Shown: one piece after another, positions 21,886 to 32,493 of the stretch
How positions within the stretch are numbered: position 1 is the first letter of the stretch
How the letters are laid out: each line of letters begins with the position of its first letter
Source: Lepas anatifera
Lineage: Eukaryota > Arthropoda > Thecostraca > Lepadidae
Assembly (NCBI GenBank): GCA_034440635.1
Contig: JAOTON010001252.1
Location: 278,501 to 342,500, forward strand
Length of the DNA: 64,000 nucleotides
Direction: 5' to 3'
The notes under the pieces: generated by a model
Database searches by the model: none
What the model was told of the DNA's origin: nothing
Seen by the model: the letters and a program-made list of their open reading frames with translations, nothing else
Made by a program: the position numbers and the translations under genes

Positions 21886-21981
21886 CTGTTTCCGGTCGAG
21901 GTACCAGATGAGAACGAAGAGGACAGTTCAGCTGAGGAGTATGAACTGAACTACCAGGCTCAGTCCATTTCCAGTAAGTCT

Positions 21982-23219
21982 GTGAAACCGCTCCGGGTAG
22001 ATATTAAGCTTAACAATCAGTGTGTGTCTGCCGAAGTGGATACAGGAGCTGCAGTGTCTGTTTGTTCGGAGCATCTGTTTAATCAGCTATTTCCGGATAG
22101 ACAACCAGTGATTAACCCGACACGGCTTAGACTGAAAACTTATGGCGGTGATAAGTTAAGCCTAAAGGGGGAAACGAGTGTATGTGTTCAGTATGGGGCT
22201 GCTGCTGTGAATCTTCCACTTATTGTGGTAGAAGGGGATGGTCCGCTACTGTTTGGCCGAAATTGGCTGAGTTTCTTTAAGCTGGATTGGTCCGCCATAC
22301 TGCGGATTTCAAAAGCGGAATCACAAACATCACAATCACTTCCAGCCACGCAGTCTAATGGTCCAGTCGAGGATACTGAGCTGGCAAGCATGCTGGCAGA
22401 ATTCTCTGATGTATTCCGGGAGGAATTAGGCTGTTTTAGAGGTGAGAAAGTACACATTGATGTGGATCCAGAGGCAACGCCCAGATTTTTCAAGGCCAGA
22501 CCAGCTCCACTCGCATACCGAGATAAAGTCGATGCTGAACTGGATAAACATATTAAGGTGGGTCTTTGGGAGGAAGTTTGGTGATAGCAAGTGGGCGGCA
22601 CCTTTAGTCATTGTGTCCAAAAAATGGACCAGAGGGGCCCTCACTGCGTCTATGCGGTGACTACAGGTTAACCATCAACAAGTGCGTACCACTTCACCAG
22701 TACCTGTTGCCCAGAGTGGAACAGCTTCTTGCTCAGTTGTCAGGTAGCATATTGTTTTTAAAACTTGATTTGAAGAGAGCTTATAATCAGTTGGTTTTGG
22801 ATGAACCATCTAGACAATATCTCGTTTTGAACACGAGTCGGGGTTTGATCCGCCCGACTAGGCTCACCTTTGGACATTCTAGTGCTCCCGCGCTGTTTTA
22901 TCGAACGCTTGACAAGCTTTTGAACGGCTTGGAAGGCGTGGCCGTTTTCATTGATGATGTAATAATATCAGCACCAACACGGGAGGAGCATGACCAGCGC
23001 CTGAGACAAGTACTCAGCCGGTTCTCGGATGCTGGGCTGCGAGTTAATCGTGCAAAATGTAGCTTTGCCGTTGACTCTATAACCTACCTCGGTTTCAAAG
23101 TAAACGCAGCCGGCGTACATACACGCGACAGAGGAAAAGACCTCGGCAATCCGGCAAGTACCAGAGGCCAAAAATGTTGCAGAGCTGAGATCCTGGCTGG
23201 ACTTGGTGAACTATTATAG
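21982..23219 (+). pseudogene. Gypsy pol, protease and reverse transcriptase
   Basis: Protease: EVDTGAAVSVCSE, with the catalytic DTG near 22040, and FGRNWLS further on. RT begins near 22480 and shifts frame between 22584 and 22611. It shows LPRVEQLLAQLSGS, LKLDLKRAYNQL (catalytic Asp), FGHSSAPALF and AVFIDDVIIS (catalytic pair) near 22960, then AKCSFAVDSITYLGFKVNAAGV. A further shift follows near 23130. The domains are complete, but the frame is broken at least twice. Confidence 0.8.
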
Positions 23220-23262
23220 TAAATTTCTCAGAAATCTCTCCGCGGTTCTGTTTCCATTGTAT

Positions 23263-23760
23263 CAGCTATTGCAGAAAAATGCACCGTAGCACTGGGGCAG
23301 CAAACAGAAGGAGGCCTTCCATAGGGCTAAAGATCTCCTGCTGAACCCGCCAGTACTGGCTCATTTTGACTCCAGACAGCCGGTGGTGTTAGCATGCGAC
23401 GCCAGCCCGACCGGGATCGGCGTAATGTTAAGTAACAAAACAACCCAGGGAGAACTCCCGGTGGCATTCTACTCTAGATCGTTAAATCAAACAGAGCAGA
23501 GATATAGTCAGACACACCGAGAAGCACTAGCTGTTATTGGTGGGGTAAAGAAATTCGAGTATTACCTGGCTGGTCGCTCGTTCACCATCAGAACGGATCG
23601 TCGCCCCTTGCTGAGGATTCTGGGTGAAAATAAGCCGCTTCCAGTAATGGCATCCCCGCGCATGGTAAGGTGGGCCATGCTCTTAAGCGCTTACGATTAG
23701 AAGCTTGAATACATGCCGGGTACTAGACAGGGCCACTGCGATGCCTTAAGCCGGTTACCG
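23263..23760 (+). pseudogene. Gypsy pol, RNase H
   Basis: The pattern EAFHRAKDLLLN...VVLACDASPTGIGVMLSN holds the first catalytic Asp, HREALAVIGGVKKFEYYLAG the Glu region, and FTIRTDRRPLLRI the next Asp. A stop at 23700 falls in the usual downstream text, and GHCDALSRLPL follows at about 23730, which is the end of RNase H. Confidence 0.8.
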
Positions 23761-23871
23761 CTTCAGGGTTCAGGGAAAGAACCACTGACCCCGGCCGAGC
23801 TGGCACACATGCTCGACTTCTTCGATTCTTCCCCAGTGACTGTTTCACTTATTGGCACGCGGACACGCAAT

Positions 23872-24091
23872 GATCCAGTGTTGGCCACAGTCCTGCGGTA
23901 CACACAGAGGCACGTGGACACACAACGATCCAGTGTTGGCCACAGTCCTGCGGTACACACAGAGGCACGTGGACACACAACGATCCAGTGTTGGCCACAG
24001 TCCTGCGGTACACACAGAGGCACTTGCACACGCAACGATCCAGTGTTGGCCACAGTCCTGCGGTACACACAGAGCGGGCGGCCGGTGACAG
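23872..24091 (+). repeat. 55-bp tandem array, 4 units, between RNase H and integrase
   Basis: The motif GATCCAGTGTTGGCCACAG starts at 23872, 23927, 23982 and 24037, so the unit is 55 bp. Because 55 is not a multiple of three, each added unit shifts the reading frame of pol. Confidence 0.9.
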
Positions 24092-25269
24092 TCAGCAATA
24101 TGACGCCGGAATATCGCCCCTACCACCAGCGTGTGGGGGAGTTAAGCTGCAGGATGGGTGTTTGTTGTGGGGAGGTAGGGTGGTTGTTCCGTCATGGGGT
24201 CATGGGAAAGTGTTGCATTTGCTGCATGCTGGACACCAGCGCGAGTCTCGCACAAAGGCGTTAGCTCGGTCCTACATTTGGTGGCCAGGAGTTAACGACG
24301 ACATCACTAATATGGTCAGATCCTGCCACCAGTGTAATGAAGGAAGGAACCGCGCCCCGCCTACTCCTTTGAACCCGTGGGAGTGGCCTAGCGGCCCCTA
24401 TGAGAGGGTCCACGCGTACTATTGTGGTCCAATTGATGGTCAGATGTTTTTGATTATGGTCGATGCCTACTCTAAATGGGTAGATATCCATCCAACCACC
24501 AGATGCACGACAGAGGTGACACTGAATAAGTTTAAAGTAGCATTTGCAAGCTGGGGGATTCCACGAGTTTTGTGCACAGATAATGCAACATGTTTCACCA
24601 GCCCTGAATGTGAAAGATTCTGCACGTTTCACGGCATCGAACACGTGACCTCACCGCCACACTCTCCAAAAAGCAATGGCCAAGTAGAACGGTAAGTGTG
24701 ATCTTTCAAACAGAAATACCGATGTTTACAGGGAACAGTATCACAGAAAGTAGCTCAGTTTTTGTACCACTACAGAACCACAGCACATTCAACCACACAG
24801 AGACCACCAGCCGAGCTGTTTCTCGGTCGGCCGCTGAGATCACATCTCCAAATGTTACGCAGAGTCGTCAGCGTCAACAAAAATTGACAGCAGACAGGAA
24901 AGCGCAGAGCAGGAACGTGAGCGTGGGGATAGCGTTTACGTATCAGAAATAGACAGACTGATGAATGTGGGAAAAGCGAAATGGTCACCTGGTGTTGTGA
25001 TGCACGTGCAAGGTGCGAAACTATCAGTGAAGTTGACTGATGGTCGTCTGATTTGCAGGCATCTAGATAATGTGAGAAAACGGTACGCCCAACTACCATC
25101 GCAGTGGTCGTTGCTGAGCGGTGCGCACCAGGCGGTCGACGTCAGTGAGCCTGATGTTTCGGTAGAACCACAAGGTGTAAGGCCGGAGGGCACACAGAGG
25201 GAACATCATCACGGGTATAATTTACGCCCGCGGCCTGTCACAAACCCAGAGCGATTTCCGGACGATTAA
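24092..25269 (+). pseudogene. Gypsy pol, integrase
   Basis: After the tandem array the integrase zinc region reads LHLLHAGHQRESRTKALARS...CHQCNEG. The core follows: MVDAYSKWVDI (first Asp), LCTDNATCFTS (second Asp) and SPKSNGQVER (Glu), ending near 24695. A frameshift separates the C-terminal part, which from 24961 reads KWSPGVVMHVQGAKLSVKL and ends at 25269. Integrase inserts the DNA copy into the chromosome. The lesions make this copy inactive. Confidence 0.8.
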
Positions 25270-25418
25270 AGCGTACTAGAAGTGCTGTGATTATGAAGGC
25301 GGTAGGGTGTCTTGTATGATCGTCATATATTGACTTCGCCAATGCAATAGGGGATGTTGTCTTGCGGACTGGAGGCACAGTTTCGTTTTTTTCTTTTTGG
25401 TTTAGATATCGTCATATC

Positions 25419-25429
25419 TGGGGCGGAAG
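25419..25429 (+). promoter_or_regulatory. Polypurine tract of the gypsy element
   Basis: TGGGGCGGAAG lies directly before the TG of the 3' LTR. In this family it primes plus-strand DNA synthesis. Confidence 0.6.
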
Positions 25430-25585
25430 TGTTGTGTGGGCAGCTGCACGGGCTACTCCATTGTGCGCTGACCGTGACGTCAGCTCAGGTCGCATTGTGG
25501 TTGGCTGCCGCTGACCCAGAGGGTCTCTGATCATGAATGCACCAGTCGAGACGGAAAGCTCTTTGGACGAGGACGTGCTACAACA
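25430..25585 (+). repeat. Gypsy 3' LTR
   Basis: It runs from TGTTGTGTGGGC to GTGCTACAACA, 156 bp, the same length as the 5' LTR with a handful of differences. It carries a second, unused copy of the gag start. Confidence 0.8.
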
Positions 25586-26936
25586 CTAGGTTAAGAAGTG
25601 ACCTTGACCTGACCTGAGGTCAGGTCATTTTTGTGTTTGACCTAGTATGGTCATATCATATGTCATTCGATTTTCCGTGCCGAGAGGAAGCGAATGGTGC
25701 CTACAAAATGATTCTAACTCAACTCTGTCAGGCGCTTGAGCCCAAAAACTATACTCAAAATGCCACCTTCTTTGACCTGTCATTACCTCAATATTAACTT
25801 GAGCCAAAAAGCGACAGATATAGTTTGTTCATGAACTTTTATGAGCTATCCACCAGCCTTCGCGTTTTTTCGCTATCCCGCTTAGGGGCCTAGTTCGAGA
25901 GGTGTTTAAACACCCCCACCATGGCGAAGGTGGCTCGGAGGCCCACCGGGGCGGGTGTTAAGCTTACTGCTCATCAAAAGGTCACAGCTCGAAAAGCTGC
26001 AAACGTGGTGAAACCAGGAGCTTTGGTGTTTTTTTTTTGCGAAAAAAACTTAGGCGTGCAGAGAACCGGCTACCTATTAACACGCGCATTGACGGGGGCG
26101 GGTACCCGCCCCCCTCGGGTTTTTCGAAGACAGCAGAAAAACGGCGGCGCGCAGCGCCACCGTACTTGGTATACCTTTTCCCTCATCATTTTTGCAACTT
26201 CTGTGAAAATTTTAAGGATAGGTCATCTCAGGTCAGGTCACCAGTACAGGTCAAGTGACCCGACCTCAAAAAAAGTTTAAGATAGCATAAGTCGGAGCAG
26301 GGTGAACTTATCCAATTGAAACTTATATCACATAATGGGCTCACCGAGTTCTCTAAAATATGTTCCGGTATTTTTGATATCCATGACCTAAGGTCAGGTA
26401 CGAAGCATGACCTCTCCATTGGTAATACATGGGAAATATGGTTTTTACTGAATAACTCAGTAACAGATGGTGATAGAGCGTTTATTTTAGCTTCATTAGA
26501 CTCGCCTTGGCTTTGCAGTTCTAATGATATGCATTTTATATAATTTGACCCTGACCTGACCTCAGGTCAGGTCAAATCTTTGATTTGACCTAGCAAGGTC
26601 AAATCATATATCATTCGATTCGGCTTGCTGCGAGGATTCATATAGTTCAAGTCGTTTTGCTCTATATTTACTTGTTCAGATGTAATGGCCGAAAAACCTA
26701 ATTTACATGTTACCGCTATGACGGCATGTGACGGCATGTTTTTGACCTCTGGTGACCTTGAATGTGACCTGACAAAAAAATGGTTCAATCTTTTCGATGG
26801 AGAAGCGGATGGGCTACCCAACGCCGTTTACCGTTTTTTTTGCTACCTACCGTGGTTCTCGAGATCTTAGGGGGCGGGTACCCGCCCCCCTCGTCAATCC
26901 GAAGGTGGCTCGGACCCCCGTCAATGCGCGTGTAAG
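25586..26936 (+). repeat. Large foldback repeat, left arm, inner part
   Basis: It continues from 20167 across the gypsy insertion. It contains TTGACCTGACCTGAGGTCAGG, a GTGTTTAAACACCCC stem, the CGGCGGCGCGCAGCGCCACC module near 26143 and GGGGCGGGTACCCGCCCCCC palindromes. The mirror image is at 27139-28463. The central spacer is 26937-27138 and holds nothing recognisable. Confidence 0.75.
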
Positions 26937-27138
26937 TGGTATTGGTTGCATTTTGCCGCCATTTAAAGTTTATCTGTGGTGTTACATTGTTGTTGGACTA
27001 ACGAAGCATTGAACACGTATTTAATGGGGGAGCTTCAAGTGCCGACGTGATTTGTGATAGATAATACATTTTCTCGTAAGAGCCTTACGTTGTATGATAA
27101 GCGAGATGTAAAGTTAAAACCGTAATTTCTGGTCCCAT

Positions 27139-28463
27139 TGACACGCGCATTGACGGGGGTGTGAGCTACCTTCGCTTTGACGGGGGTGGCGGGTACCCGC
27201 CCCCTCCCCTCCTAAGATATCGAGAACCACGCCAGGTAGCGAAACACGATAAACGGTGGTGGGTAGCCCAACCACTTCTCCACCGAAAATATTAGTACTA
27301 TTTTTTGTCAGGTCACATTTGAGGTCATTAGAGGTCTAAACATGCCGTCATAGGGATAACATGTAAATTAAGGATTTTGGTCATTACATCTGAACAAGTA
27401 AAGATAGAGAAAAACAACTTGAACGATATGAATCCTTGCAGCAAGCCGAATCAGATGATATATAATATGACCTTGCTAGGTCAAATCAAGGACTTGACCT
27501 GACCTGAGGTCAAGTCAAGGTAAAATTAGGTCAAATGCATATCATTAGAACCGCAGAGACAAGGCGAATCTAATGCAGCCAAAATAAACGCTCTATCACT
27601 ATCAGTTACTAAGTTATTCAGTTAAAACAATTTTTCCATGTATTTCCAATGGAGAGGTCATGGCCCGTACCTGACCTTAGGTCATCGATATCAAAAATAC
27701 CAGAACATATTTTAGAGAAATTGGTGAGCCCATTGTGTGATATGAGTTTCAATCGGATAAGTTCACCCTATTCCGACTAATGCTATCGTAAACTGTTTGA
27801 GGACAAGTCACTTGACCTGTACTGGTGACCTGATCTGAGATGACCTGACCGTAAAATTTTGAGAAAAAAATTGTAAAAAAGATGAGAGAAAAGGTATGCC
27901 AAGTACGGCGGCGCTACGCGCCACCGTTTTTATGCTATCCCCGAAAAACCCCAGGGGGCGGATAACCGCCCCCCCTCCCCGTCAATGTGCGTGTTAAAAA
28001 TCATGCAGGTTTTCACATAAAGCTCTTGTTGGCAGGGTTGAGAATGCGTGGCCGGATGTGCCCCCCCGACTTTTGAAAACGTTCCGACGCGCCTGGTTTA
28101 AGGAGACTGTTCTTAAATAGCCTGTTGTTGACTGATCTTTAACCCGCGCCCGGGTGGGCCTCCGAGCCACCTTCGCCCTTGCCGGGAGGTGTTGGAACAC
28201 TGCCCCTCGAACTTGGCCCCTATGCGGGATAGCGAAAAAACGCGAGCGCTGGTGTATAGCTCATAAACATTCATGAAGAAGCTATATTAGTCACTTTTTG
28301 GCTCAGGTTAATATTTAGACCATGACAGGTGAAAGGAGGTGGCATTTTGAGTATAATTTTTTAGCTCTAGCATTTGACAGCTTTGAGTTAAAACTATTTT
28401 TTAGGCGCAATACCCTTTCTCTTGTCACGGCGAATCGAATGATGTATGATATGACCATACTAG
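27139..28463 (-). repeat. Large foldback repeat, right arm, inner part
   Basis: This is the inverse of 25586-26936: ACACGCGCATTGACGGGGG opens it, and CATTCGATTCGCCGTGACAAG-like text (minus strand) lies near its outer end. Divergence between the arms is moderate. The solo-LTR-like insert at 28464 separates it from its continuation. Confidence 0.75.
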
Positions 28464-28620
28464 TTGTAAAGGCGTAGATGAGCTCTCTCCCTGTACTCTC
28501 CAGCTCCGGATCGTCCTCCCAGCCCCGCCGCCAAACACTGCTGGTGGCACCCTCGGCGCCTGACTGGTCACAGATCACATGACACCGTTCACGGCGCATC
28601 CGCAGGCTAAGGCCCCAACA
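28464..28620. mobile_element. 157-bp solo-LTR-like insert, TSD CTAG
   Basis: CTAG occurs at 28460-28463 and again at 28621-28624, and the related left arm (near 25640) has an uninterrupted GACCTAGTATGGTC. On the minus strand the insert reads TGTTGGGGCC...CTTTACAA. It has no coding content. A solo LTR is the best guess, but its TG...CA termini are not perfect. Confidence 0.5.
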
Positions 28621-29000
28621 CTAGGTCAAGTACGAATGGCCTGACCTCAGGTCAGGTCAAGGTCACTTTTTAACCTATCATAGTCAATATGCACATCAAT
28701 AGACTCGCAATAGTAATCCAAGCGCAATGGTATCAAAATGAAAGCTGTATCATCATTTCATGCAAAGTTATTGACCTAAGTTTTACAACTTCTTAAATAG
28801 CCCCAGATAACCTCTCAGAGGTCATAGGCCAAACAATGCAGCATGGACTAGGAAGGGGCCAGGATACTACGGTTTGGATAATATGAAGGTATTCTCATCT
28901 GTATCTACACAAATGCAACCCGGAAAACAAAAAATACAATACAATTAAAAAAATCCCGGAATAATTAAGCGGCTCTAGCGTTAAGCTAGAGCCATAATGT
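28621..29000 (-). repeat. Large foldback repeat, right arm, outer part
   Basis: This is the inverse of 19700-20160, with CTCTGAGAGG/CCTCTCAGAG text and a mirrored TGATGATACAGC stretch. Similarity fades near 29000. Confidence 0.65.
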
Positions 29001-31198
29001 AGGCGAATCCTCTCGTTACGGGGAATCAAATTATGTAGGGTATGAACATGCTGTGGAAAAATTTAATAATGACCTAACCGAAGGTCAGGTCAAGAGCATT
29101 ATCTGGTCCGGCATAAATGATATGCATACCGATTGACTCGTAATGATAATGATAACATCTCTAGCATCATTTCCTGCCAAGTTGTCCTGTGAAGTTGCCT
29201 GGGTTTCCTGCGAACCCATATCTGAAAAAAGGCTTAAATTGTCACAAATGATCTTACAGAGGTCACAGATCAAACATGTCAAGTTGAATCTTTGGGATGG
29301 TCCAATATACTTATATTACGAGAACAGGAAGTTGATTTAACCCTTGCCCTGCCGAAGGTGTTTTACTCCTCGCCCTACCAGAGGATCAATTCGACCCCCT
29401 AACCGGTTGCAACCGTTTGAAAACTAAGAGAGGTGGAAAGACGCAGTAAAGCACAGCGTGCTACCCGTGACCTGAGCTTTCCGGCGGTGTAAATTTTCTT
29501 TTACCCTAGGTTAACTGGTGACCTTTTGAGGTCCCAAAATTGTGAAATTTTGACACATTTAGAAAATCCCTTATAATTTGGGAATCAATTGACCTAGAGT
29601 AAAGCTCAAGGTGTCAATGGGTCTGTCTTGACCCAAGAAACTCCACAATATGCGGCATGAACTTGTAAAGCTACGCGTAACCTTGACCTTAGGTCAAGGT
29701 CTAACCTAACCGTTAGAACACCTCACATAACCTTAGGTCAAGGTCAGAGTCAGGTCGCCTTGGGTGATGCTCACCACTATGATACTAAATTACTTGCTGC
29801 ATCTTGTCCCGTTCATGAGTTATTGCCAACAACAGTTACTAAAACAGTAACCTTTGCTGACCTTTGAGGACCTCTGGTGCCTTCGTTATGGACTTGGCCT
29901 CAAAATGGATGACATATTCCAGATTTCCTTTTCAGGAGCTTTTGAGTGCTGTTTAAAAACGTGATCTAGCTCTTCTAGAAGCCGGGTAACGCCCGGTTTT
30001 TCAGACTTATTTTTAGCACCAAAATTGCCTTACATGGGCTTAGAAATGACGTCATAATTCGGTGACCTGACATGACATTTACTCGAAATTTGGTCAAGAT
30101 GTGTCAATTAAATTAATTTTGTTATGCAATTTCCACGCAGCATTGGGCTAAACCAAACTGTTTTTGTGTCATCGCGAAAAATAGCGAGGGGCGTCGAATC
30201 GGCCCCCGAAGGACGAAGATTAAGCAATATTGACTGAAATATAGTCATTTAAAAGTTTTTCCATGTATTTCCGTTGAGGAGGCTACCGGTAAATGAAACT
30301 GTCACCGATTTCCAAAAACCCGGAATATATGTTGTAGCACCGGTAGGCCCATTATGGTGTATACCTAAGTGTCGCATTGCTAGGTTAAACGTGTTGTTAC
30401 TTATACGTAACTTTACTTAACTTTACTTTACCTCTTGCACAAATGCAATCCGATTTTTTTTGTAGATGAATTCACTTGCCTTAGCCTGATGACCTGATCT
30501 AACATGACCAAACTTAGTTTTTTTAAAGATGCAGAATTTATCAACGAAGAGATATTCAAAATATGGTGGCGCAGCGCCGCCGTTTTTCCGCTATACTTGA
30601 AAAACCTTATGAAGCCCATCGGTGCTCCTCTCGGACGGGCGAGGATTAAGCACAAGCTACGTTTCCCAGATATTGGTCCGGATTTCCCTCCCCTTTTAAA
30701 CAAGTTTCAAAAGATGCACAGCTACTACACGTTGCCTTTTTGACCCTGCTTTGTACGTAAAGCAGCTATGGACAGGTCTGATCTACATACAGTCTAGATA
30801 AATTCAGGAAGAAACTGCACCGTGGCATTTTGGAAAAGAAGTCCAGCAGTGAACTTTGTTTTTTTCTGGAAGATATTATCAAGGATGCAATGAAGAGTCT
30901 AGCTGCACTCATGGCATTGCTTCTGAGACCTCGTTGACACGGCAGTTAACATTTTGGAGAACGCGCTCTTTCGGCTTTGGTCGCAGGTGACAGTTACCTG
31001 ATTTCCATGGTTACTCCCGCCGTTTAAATATGACCTCATGCGGTAATATGAAACCTCCAGATCATTTAAGCAGTCTTTTAAGCTCGATACTATCTCTCCA
31101 GATCAATAGTTACTAGAGAGCTCAGAGTCTCTGACACTTTCTATTCAATTGCTAAATAATCCTGGCATTAGGTCCGATTAGAATGTCGCAGAATAGTT
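29001..31198. repeat. TGACCT-rich repeats, no gene seen
   Basis: Several short blocks of AGGTCAAGGTC-type sequence occur, with another GGTGGCGCAGCGCCGCCG module near 30565. I found no open frame with family signals. This is part of the 28.5-kb ADCK1 intron. Confidence 0.5.
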
Positions 31199-31400
31199 TT
31201 AGGGGTGCTTTTGGAAGTTTAGGGGTGCTTTTAAAACTTTTAGGGGTGCTCGCGCACCCCTAAAAGTATACAAAGTTACACTCCTGGAAGGCCCGCAGAA
31301 ACCAGCAGAACACTTTGTGACCATCAGGCTGTCTAGAACCAGCAGAGCTCTCTCTGACCAACTGGGCCCATAATGGTCAGCTGAGCTCCCTTTGTCCGCC
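31199..31400. repeat. TTTAGGGGTGCTTTT triplet and dispersed repeat
   Basis: TTTAGGGGTGCTTTT occurs three times in a row (31198-31250), followed by its inverse CGCACCCCTAAAAGT. A CCAGCAGA...GGTCAGCTGAG segment related to 15830 and 18970 follows. Confidence 0.6.
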
Positions 31401-31595
31401 ACTAAATACCATGTTTTTGTGATACCAATAGTGTTTTTTTTGTTCGAAGGGAACCGCTTTGAAGGTGAAAGAAGCTCCTATAATTTTTTATTACCAACCT
31501 ATACTATGCCGTACCTTAGTCTTATCTTTGTATTGCAAAATTTTAAGTTAGTTAACACCACATTCTGCCATTGAACAAATTGAAAGAAAACCACT

Positions 31596-31812
31596 TTAAC
31601 AAGAACAAAACAGCATTTCTGGCGGACAGAGCACGTATGCTGCTGCCTTCTTCACTTCCTCGGCCGGTACTTCCTTGACACAGGCATCGTTAATGTGGCA
31701 CCAACCAGCCTCCGACTGGTTCCAGCGGAATTCGGTGTAGTGGCTGATCTGGGGGCTGCCATGGTATACTACCGCTCCATACAGGTCAAACACAAGGCTG
31801 TCAGATATCTGC
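31596..31812 (-). pseudogene. C-terminal fragment of a ubiquitin-specific protease (USP)
   Basis: The minus strand reads SLVFDLYGAVVYHGSPQ and then SHYTEFRW, WCHINDACVKEVPAEE and AAYVL. This is the end of the USP catalytic domain, where H in SHYT is the catalytic His and W..(F/I).D..V..V is the conserved strand after it. A possible acceptor CAG lies at 31810-31812. No Cys-box exon or other USP part was found nearby, and the usual GGHYTA has lost its glycines. It lies in an ADCK1 intron on the same strand, so it is either a fragment of a nested or captured gene or a pseudogene. The subfamily cannot be named. Confidence 0.55.
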
Positions 31813-31961
31813 GGATGCCCGAGGGCCTTTCAACTGACGTCCAGGGCGCTAAGGGGAAAAGTGCCGTGAGCAAGGGCTTTGAACGATGGGCTGCCGCTGT
31901 GGGTAAAACGATTAAGTTGCATAATCACCATATGTGGCAGGCGCCAGGCATCGAACTTTAG

Positions 31962-32399
31962 TTATTAATTGGCGTGCATCCTCGAATCCTGGATGCATAA
32001 AATAACAAAAACAGTGCAAATGTATTAGAACACAGCCCTTAAGACCTGAGAATTGACCTGACTTGAGACCTGGAATTTCAGATTTCACAAAATTTCAGAA
32101 TAATTTTTGTTCTTTTGCTTTATCATGAATCCGGATTTCAGGAGATAGATTAATAGCCAACTTTTCTACGCATAATTATGCTCCTCAATGCAACACCCCG
32201 AAATCTATCTATCTTTGAAGAAGTTTCTTCCGAAGAGGAAGAAATACTTTCGGTGTTTTTCGCTTTTCGAGCACGATTGGCTCTGAAGTAATTTGGTAGG
32301 CACACAAATTACTTGTCATGGCGATATCTTAGGGGCACTCTGGTTTAAAGCGACCTTCTTTAGATCAATTGACGCCAAAACAGCGGTGAACGTTTTTTT
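31962..32399. other. No gene seen
   Basis: AT-rich sequence. A TTTGAAGAAGTTTCTTCCG stretch near 32212 folds on itself and may be a decayed Penelope-type end, but this is weak. Confidence 0.3.
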
Positions 32400-32489
32400 T
32401 GCTTGCCGACATTTTTTGGGGCCCTTTTGGCGGAATTTCAGGAGGCCTTTTTGGCCGCCCCCCTGAGCGAAATCCTGGCTACGCCCCTG
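32400..32489. mobile_element. Truncated hAT-type MITE, one terminus
   Basis: It ends in CCTGGCTACGCCCCTG at 32474-32489, identical to the right terminus of the complete element at 34248-34528. The other terminus is not visible, so the left limit is arbitrary. The retrotransposon fragment starts five bases further on. Confidence 0.5.
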
Positions 32490-32493
32490 ACTC

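Larger units (their letters stand above)
20168..25585 (+). mobile_element. Ty3/gypsy LTR retrotransposon, full length but degenerate
   Basis: Two 156-bp direct repeats with TG...CA ends (20168-20323 and 25430-25585) bracket gag, protease, RT, RNase H and integrase in the order of Ty3/gypsy elements. There is no envelope gene. A polypurine tract precedes the 3' LTR. Several frameshifts and two tandem expansions break the coding frames. No clear target duplication was found (left flank ...GACTATGA, right flank CTAGGTTAAG), but the uninterrupted sequence GACTATGCTAGGTTA at 47380-47395 shows the empty site. The LTRs differ at only a few bases, so the insertion is not very old. Confidence 0.85.

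Noticed and set aside
20168..25585. Endogenous retrovirus with envelope
   Set aside because: After integrase there are only about 160 bp before the 3' LTR and no third open frame, so it is a plain LTR retrotransposon.
26040..26280. Small Arg/Lys-rich open frame
   Set aside because: It lies in a dispersed foldback repeat over the GC hairpin module and is not conserved in the other copies.
31695..31961. Plus-strand open frame of 88 codons
   Set aside because: It is the shadow of the minus-strand USP fragment, which carries the recognisable motif.
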